Positions 5,122 to 9,547 of a stretch of 9,547 bases of DNA are shown in pieces; position 1 is the first letter of the stretch, and every line of letters starts with the position of its first letter. Location: contig JAVZJY010000045.1 of assembly GCA_038872535.1 (NCBI GenBank), positions 1-9,547 on the forward strand, given 5' to 3'. The position numbers were made by a program, and so were the translations under genes. The stretch is from JASEJA01 sp038872535. GTDB lineage: Archaea > Thermoproteota > Bathyarchaeia > Bathyarchaeales > Bathycorpusculaceae. The notes under the pieces were generated by a model. The model made no database searches, was not told the DNA's origin, and worked only from the letters and a program-made list of their open reading frames with translations.

Positions 5122-6474
5122 ATGAATGAAGTGAAGGCTATCTTTGAGCCGAAAACAGTTGTTCTCATAGGGTCAACAGTCATTCAGGAAAAGGTTGGCA
5201 TGACTTCCCCGCAACTTTTTAAAAGCGTCATTTACAACATGAAAAAATTCTTTCGCGGAAAAACCCACATTCTTGACATAGGTGCAAACTCTAAAAGTCT
5301 GACAGGGTTGCCTGAAGTTCCTGAACTTGCTGTAATTATGCTTCCTTCAAGCCAATCAATTTTTATGGCTAAAGAATGCGCCAAAATGGGCGTAAAAGCC
5401 ATCATCATTATTACTGGCGGATACAAAGACGTTCAGCGTGAAGAACTTATCAAAATTAGGAAAAAGTATGGAATTAGAATTTTGGGACCAAACACCATTA
5501 TGGGTGTTATAAACACTGCAAATGGGTTAAACACAACTTTTGAAAGAGACACTATGCCTAAAAAGGGAAACATAGCTGTCATATCTCAAAGTGGCGGAGT
5601 TGGCGCCTGCATCCTTGACTGGGCTTGCTTCTACAATGTTGGGATAAGCAAATTCGCTTTCATGGGAGACAAAATAGACATGGATGACGTCGATTTACTG
5701 CAGTATTTTGGCAGAGACAAACAAACAAAAGTCATATGCTTATACATGGAAGGCGTAAAGAATGGAAGAACTTTCATAGAAACTTCAAGAAAAATCGTCA
5801 AAGAAAAGCCAATCCTAGCCTTGAAAGGCGGAATAACAGAAGAGTCAGCACACAGAGCCAAATCGCATACAGCTTCAATGGCTGGAAAAGACGAAATATT
5901 TGATGCTGCCCTAAAAAAAGCTGGCATAATCAGAGTTGAAGATGTAGAAGAGCTAATGGATGCAGCCATAGCCCTTTCCAAACAACCTCCAATGCGTGGA
6001 GAAAATGTGGCAATAGTAAGCAATGTTGGCGGACCAGCAATTTTGGCTGGCGATGCTGTCGTGAGAAATAATCTTAAACTTGCAGCTTTAACTGAAGAAA
6101 CGAAAAGGAAAATTGAACGTTCTTATCCTGGCGTGGATGCAACAAATCCCATAGACATAATAGCTGATGCAAGAGCCGATAGGTACGAGAAGGTTTTGGA
6201 GCTTGTGCTTTCAGACAAGAATGTGGATGGCGTCTTAATAATAAATATGCTTAAGTCCTGCTTTTTTGAACCAAAAGACGCCAAAGTAATCCCTAAAGTG
6301 GTGAAAAAGTATCCGGGCAAGCCTGTTGTGGATGTTCCGGCTGGCGGAGAAGACTTTGCCTTAGTTTTTAAGGTTCTAGGCAACACGGATATTCCATTGT
6401 ATAATTTGCCTGAAAAAGCCGTCAAAGCCCTAAAAGTTTTGAGAGAATATGGCAAAATAGTCGAAAAGCATTAA
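5122..6474 (+). CDS. ADP-forming acetate/acyl-CoA synthetase, alpha-type subunit
   Basis: A 450-residue cytoplasmic protein of the ADP-forming acyl-CoA synthetase/succinyl-CoA synthetase superfamily, which conserves acyl-CoA energy as ATP through a phospho-histidine intermediate. It has the alpha layout: an N-terminal CoA-binding Rossmann domain (about 5-130; PKTVVLIGS at 10-18, ITGGYKD at 97-103, LGPNTIMG at 121-128), a first ligase domain with SQSGGVGA (155-162) and the KSHTASMAG loop with the phosphorylatable H249, and a second ligase domain with VSNVGGPAIL (299-308) and ATNPIDI (340-346). The ATP-grasp beta part is absent here, and no beta gene is adjacent. Length matches stand-alone alpha subunits. 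The Rossmann start is somewhat divergent (STVIQEKVGMTS where many relatives have a short Gly-rich turn). Acyl specificity cannot be read from sequence. Acetate is the default; aryl or branched acids are possible. Confidence 0.85.
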   Translation: MNEVKAIFEPKTVVLIGSTVIQEKVGMTSPQLFKSVIYNMKKFFRGKTHILDIGANSKSLTGLPEVPELAVIMLPSSQSIFMAKECAKMGVKAIIIITGGYKDVQREELIKIRKKYGIRILGPNTIMGVINTANGLNTTFERDTMPKKGNIAVISQSGGVGACILDWACFYNVGISKFAFMGDKIDMDDVDLLQYFGRDKQTKVICLYMEGVKNGRTFIETSRKIVKEKPILALKGGITEESAHRAKSHTASMAGKDEIFDAALKKAGIIRVEDVEELMDAAIALSKQPPMRGENVAIVSNVGGPAILAGDAVVRNNLKLAALTEETKRKIERSYPGVDATNPIDIIADARADRYEKVLELVLSDKNVDGVLIINMLKSCFFEPKDAKVIPKVVKKYPGKPVVDVPAGGEDFALVFKVLGNTDIPLYNLPEKAVKALKVLREYGKIVEKH

Positions 6475-6506
6475 CTATATTATGTAGACTACAAATTCTA
6501 TTTTTG
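6475..6506 (+). promoter_or_regulatory. Promoter with small palindrome, upstream of the kinase-nuclease unit
   Basis: CTATATTATG (6475-6484) is TATA-like and begins right after the preceding stop codon. TGTAGACTACA (6483-6493) is a perfect palindrome around one central base, and TTCTATTTTTGG follows (6496-6507). Initiation is expected near 6504-6508. The T-run may also terminate the synthetase transcript. Palindrome function is unknown. Confidence 0.35.
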
Positions 6507-6524
6507 GTTACTCTTGCTTCATTT

Positions 6525-6530
6525 AGGTGA
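6525..6530 (+). promoter_or_regulatory. Strong Shine-Dalgarno that places the kinase-fusion start at 6535
   Basis: AGGTGA is a full match to the archaeal anti-Shine-Dalgarno and lies 4 nt before TTG at 6535. It would be inside the coding region if an upstream in-frame TTG at 6514 were used, and that codon has no such site. The downstream TTG is therefore the better start. Confidence 0.55.
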
Positions 6531-6534
6531 AAAG

Positions 6535-8244
6535 TTGACTCAGATTCAGCAGTCTAAACTGCTTAGCGAAATTCTTGATTTTTGTAGGCATGTTGCTGGG
6601 ACTAACCAAATAATTGCGGCGTGCGTTTGTGGCGATTACGCCTTAAGATTGTCTGATGCAAAAAGTTTGATTGAAACTTTGCTCGTAGTTAACGGTTTTC
6701 AGCCGAAGCTTATGAATTATGTGAAAGCTTTTGGCGAAAAAAGCGTTGTTGTTTTGGTTGTTGACCAAGGAGTTTTTGAAATGGATGTTGAAAGGGGGTT
6801 TTTAGGCGAAGCTGTGGCTGGCAGTCTTCTTTTTCCTTACATAGCCTTAATGAATGGCGATTACCTTCATTTTCAAGAGGTTAAATTGAAAAAGCGCTTA
6901 ATCTTGGAGCTTTTAGAGAATCTTGTTTTGGCTTTTCCAGAGCTTTCCTACGAGCTTCACATAAGACCAGAATATTTTCTTTACGAAACAATTTTGAGCA
7001 GAGCCCGCCTTTTCCCACCTATGCTTTATGATGTTTTCAATTTTATGCGGAAGGATGTTAAAAAGAAAAATGTGGAAGGTTCTCTGCAAGGGTTTTTGGA
7101 GGCGTTAAAGGATTTAGAAGGTGAAAACATAGTTGACTTTTCGGACGGTTACGTTAAAATCTCCAGAGAGTTTGTGGATAAAGCCAAAAGCCAGAAGGTT
7201 CGCTTCACAAGCCTCTTTAAAACCGCTCAAAGGGCGTTATTCACTTCTTTGCTTGGAATTTTTCCAAAAACCTTAAGCTTGCTTTCCCAAAACAGAGAAG
7301 CCCTCTTCAAACTGCAACGGTTTTCTAGAGAAAATTCTGAGTGTGTTCACCAAATTGAGGAGCCTCAAAAATACCTGTATGTTCCTACAGCCAGTGGTCT
7401 TGTTCCGTTGGCAAGCAAGATTGATGTTGAAACCTTTGCTAGGAAAGTGCTCTGTGCGGGTGAGGATGCAAAAGTTGAGGTTGAGGAGGTTGGTGGTGTT
7501 TTGAATGATGTTTATTTGGTTAAGGCTCTAGTGAATGGTGTTGAAAAGAAGGTTGTTGTCAAAAGTTTTAGGGATTGGTCAAGTTTTAAGTGGTTCCCCC
7601 TCACATTATGGACTTTTGGAACAAGAACCTTCGCCGTTTTGGGACTATCAAGACTGGAGAGAGAGTGTGCCATAAGCCAACTGTTGCATTCTAAAGGCTT
7701 CGCTGTTCCAAAGATTTTCCATGTAAGCCACAGCGAACGCTTAATTTTCATGGAATACATTGAAGGCGAAAGCCTCAGCAAGGTGGTGAAAAGAATTTTG
7801 GGTTCAAAAAATGCTGACAGCATTAAGAAGGACTTGGAAGTTATACGGAGGGTTGGAGGGGAATTCGCCAAAATTCATGCTTTGGGCATTGCTTTAGGCG
7901 ACACAAAGCCTGAAAACATGATAGTTGGAAAAAATGGGGAGATTTACATTTTAGATTTTGAGCAAGCTTCGCGAAGTGGCGACAAGGTTTGGGATGTGGC
8001 TGAATTCCTGTATTATTCTGGGCATTATGTTTCACCTTTTGTAGGTGTTCGCCCAGCCCAACTTATTGCAGAGGCTTTCATTGAGGGTTATTTTGGGGCT
8101 GGCGGAAACATTAAAACTGTTAAGGCGGCTGGAAACCCAAAATACACGAAGGTTTTCAGCGTATTCACCCTTCCTCATGTAATGTTCGCTATTTCTAACA
8201 TTTGTAGAAAAGCGGAAAAGCTGAAAGGGATAAGCCATGGTTAA
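6535..8244 (+). CDS. Multidomain protein: NTase-like, winged-helix and Bud32/RIO-like kinase domains
   Basis: About 569 residues from the TTG at 6535. The C-terminal part (about 310-505) is a eukaryotic-like/Bud32-RIO-type kinase. VVVKSF carries the ATP-binding lysine K343; RLERE is the likely alpha-C glutamate region (about 373-377); the hinge is MEYIEGES; the catalytic loop LGDTKPENMI has D456 and N461; and the metal site is DFEQA with D474 in place of DFG. The N-terminal 130 residues resemble a pol-beta-type nucleotidyltransferase fold (CGDYALRLSDA, ETLLVV, FEMDVERGFLGEA), but the paired metal aspartates appear lost, so that domain may be inactive. Around 150-215 the segment RARLFPPMLYDVFNFMRK through SDGYVKIS suggests a winged helix. 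No transmembrane segment is evident. It overlaps the beta-CASP nuclease gene by 8 nt. Kinase fold is fairly sure; substrate and N-terminal domains are not. Confidence 0.72.
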   Translation: MTQIQQSKLLSEILDFCRHVAGTNQIIAACVCGDYALRLSDAKSLIETLLVVNGFQPKLMNYVKAFGEKSVVVLVVDQGVFEMDVERGFLGEAVAGSLLFPYIALMNGDYLHFQEVKLKKRLILELLENLVLAFPELSYELHIRPEYFLYETILSRARLFPPMLYDVFNFMRKDVKKKNVEGSLQGFLEALKDLEGENIVDFSDGYVKISREFVDKAKSQKVRFTSLFKTAQRALFTSLLGIFPKTLSLLSQNREALFKLQRFSRENSECVHQIEEPQKYLYVPTASGLVPLASKIDVETFARKVLCAGEDAKVEVEEVGGVLNDVYLVKALVNGVEKKVVVKSFRDWSSFKWFPLTLWTFGTRTFAVLGLSRLERECAISQLLHSKGFAVPKIFHVSHSERLIFMEYIEGESLSKVVKRILGSKNADSIKKDLEVIRRVGGEFAKIHALGIALGDTKPENMIVGKNGEIYILDFEQASRSGDKVWDVAEFLYYSGHYVSPFVGVRPAQLIAEAFIEGYFGAGGNIKTVKAAGNPKYTKVFSVFTLPHVMFAISNICRKAEKLKGISHG

Positions 8245-9547
8245 AGATGAAACAACCATAACCTTTTACGGCGGAGTAAACGAGGTTGGCGGAAACAAAA
8301 TCCTATTGAAAGACAGAGACACAAGAGTTTTCTTCGACTTCGGCATGTCCTTCTCAATGCGGAGACAATTTTATTCCCCGCCTTTTCTTTCACCTAAAAG
8401 CGAGAAAAGCCTCCAAGCCTTGGGAATTTTGCCAAAAATTGATGGCATTTACAAGTTTGACGATAAAGCGCCTGAAGTGGATGCTGTTTTCATTTCTCAT
8501 GGGCACATGGACCATTCAGCCTACCTATCCTTCATAAAACGGGAAATTCCAGTTTACTGTGGAGAAACAACAAAAATTATTTTGCAAGCCATGAGTGAAA
8601 TGCGCAGAGCCGATTTAGAGTTTGATGTTGAAGACATAAAATTTGAGGCTTTCAGAACTGGGCATAAAATATGTGTTGGTGGTTTGGAAATTTTGCCAAT
8701 TCACGTTGATCATTCTGTTCCAGGAGCTTATGGCTTCATAATTCAAACTTCTAGTGGCGTTGTTGTTTATACGGGCGATTTTAGGGCTCATGGTGCAAAG
8801 CCACAAATGACAGGTGAGTTTGTTGAGAAAGCGAAGGAAAGTGAGCCTTTGGCTGTTATTAGTGAAGCCACGAACATGACTGGTGCATCCATCTCATCTG
8901 AAGGTGAAGTTGAAAGCAAGTTAAATGAAATTGTTCAGCAGGCAAGCGGCATCGTGTTGGCTGATTTTGCTTCCACTGATGTTGATAGGCTTAATTCTTT
9001 TTATCGAATTGCCAAGAAAACTGGACGCTGCCTTACTGTTTCACTGAGGCAAGCCTTTTTGATGGAAGCACTACGTAAGGACAAGGGTTTAAGCATTCCA
9101 AAACTAAACGATGAGAACATTTTGATTTTTCGAAAGTCGAAGAAAAGATATGAAAAATGGGAAAACAGCATAATTGAAAAGTATAAGGACAAGATTGTTG
9201 ACGTCTTCGAAGTTTCGAAGAAACAGTGCAAAGCCATATTAGCCATGTCCCTCTACGATTTAGAAGAACTTGTGGAAATTCAACCCGCTGCTGGAAGCTG
9301 CTATGTGCTCTCTGCTTCTGAACCTTTTAATGAAGAGATGGAAATAGACTTTGAAAGACTCCTAAACTGGCTCAGGCATTATGGACTGCCGCAGTATCAT
9401 GTGCATGTTTCAGGACACATAATGCCCCTCCAACTCAAAAAGATACTTAAGGAAATGAACGCAACAAAAATTTTTCCAGTGCACACTGAAAACGCAGAAC
9501 TTTTCGCCAAATTCATGCGAGACCTAAAAAGCGAAGCAACACTCATC
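8237..9547 (+). CDS. RNase J-like metallo-beta-lactamase/beta-CASP ribonuclease (3' end beyond window)
   Basis: 437 codons, open to the right edge. The start is ATG at 8237, 8 nt inside the kinase-fusion gene, with AAAGGGATA just upstream. Metallo-beta-lactamase motifs are complete: motif 1 D34 in FFDFG; motif 2 HGHMDH with H88, H90, D92 and H93; motif 3 H159 in HVDHSVPG; motif 4 D181 in TGDFRAHG. The beta-CASP motifs follow: A E210 in SEATN, B H394 in HVSGH, C H416 in PVHTE. SEATN, SGH and HTE are closer to the RNase J branch than to CPSF, and there is no N-terminal KH region, so it is not aCPSF1. A two-metal RNase with 5'-3' exo and/or endo activity on RNA is expected. Archaeal RNase J proteins are about this length, so little should be missing. 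Coupled translation with a kinase suggests a shared function. Confidence 0.85.
   Translation, partial: MVKDETTITFYGGVNEVGGNKILLKDRDTRVFFDFGMSFSMRRQFYSPPFLSPKSEKSLQALGILPKIDGIYKFDDKAPEVDAVFISHGHMDHSAYLSFIKREIPVYCGETTKIILQAMSEMRRADLEFDVEDIKFEAFRTGHKICVGGLEILPIHVDHSVPGAYGFIIQTSSGVVVYTGDFRAHGAKPQMTGEFVEKAKESEPLAVISEATNMTGASISSEGEVESKLNEIVQQASGIVLADFASTDVDRLNSFYRIAKKTGRCLTVSLRQAFLMEALRKDKGLSIPKLNDENILIFRKSKKRYEKWENSIIEKYKDKIVDVFEVSKKQCKAILAMSLYDLEELVEIQPAAGSCYVLSASEPFNEEMEIDFERLLNWLRHYGLPQYHVHVSGHIMPLQLKKILKEMNATKIFPVHTENAELFAKFMRDLKSEATLI

Noticed and set aside
5631..6023. Minus-strand open frame of 130 codons inside the acyl-CoA synthetase gene
   Set aside because: It is antisense to a well-conserved coding region with all expected motifs and has no start signals.
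6514..6534. Upstream TTG start for the kinase fusion
   Set aside because: It has no ribosome-binding site, whereas AGGTGA lies 4 nt before the in-frame TTG at 6535. It is kept only as an alternative.
7512..7871. Minus-strand open frame of 119 codons inside the kinase domain
   Set aside because: It is antisense to the conserved kinase motifs. The Ser/Thr-rich composition is typical of a shadow frame.
9001..9246. Minus-strand open frame inside the beta-CASP nuclease
   Set aside because: It is antisense to a continuous coding frame that carries all catalytic motifs.
1..9547. CRISPR array, tRNA, rRNA, C/D-box RNA or transposon
   Set aside because: I looked for spaced repeats, tRNA-like stems, terminal inverted repeats and transposase motifs in the gaps and found none. 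The gaps are short and explained by promoters and dyads.

Overview
The window looks archaeal, most likely from an uncultured TACK-group lineage such as Bathyarchaeia. The evidence is an ADP-forming acyl-CoA synthetase subunit, an archaeal-style 5'-deoxyadenosine/SAH deaminase, an RNase J-like beta-CASP nuclease next to an atypical kinase, TATA-like boxes about 27 nt before probable leaderless starts, GGTGA/GGAGG ribosome-binding sites and frequent TTG starts. The lineage call rests on gene content and style only. No rRNA, tRNA, CRISPR array, insertion sequence or integrase was seen.

Left part (1-1080): two PadR-type winged-helix repressor genes point away from each other. The minus-strand one (111-437) is followed after 11 nt by a gene cut by the window edge (1-99). 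The plus-strand one (667-1080) has two perfect inverted repeats (599-620 and 625-649) between its TATA-like boxes and its start, probably its own operators. A 10-bp tandem repeat (521-546) lies on the other side of the shared intergenic region.

Middle part (1172-5046): a stand-alone amidohydrolase of the MTA/SAH/5'-deoxyadenosine deaminase family, probably in SAM by-product salvage, has a promoter placed for a leaderless transcript and a 24-bp dyad upstream. Next is a three-gene ABC exporter operon: one DrrA-type ATPase and two paralogous six-helix ABC-2 permeases. Its genes overlap by 4 and 10 nt, so they are almost certainly co-translated.

Right part (5122-9547): an alpha-type subunit of an ADP-forming acyl-CoA synthetase, with the phosphorylatable His but no ATP-grasp partner in view, is followed by a two-gene unit with 8-nt overlap. 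The first gene encodes a large protein with a degenerate nucleotidyltransferase-like N-terminus, a probable winged helix and a C-terminal Bud32/RIO-like kinase domain. The second encodes an RNase J-like metallo-beta-lactamase/beta-CASP nuclease that runs off the right edge. This kinase-nuclease pair is the most interesting part of the window.

Coding density is high, the longest gene-free stretch is about 230 nt, and all genes except the two at the left edge are on the plus strand.
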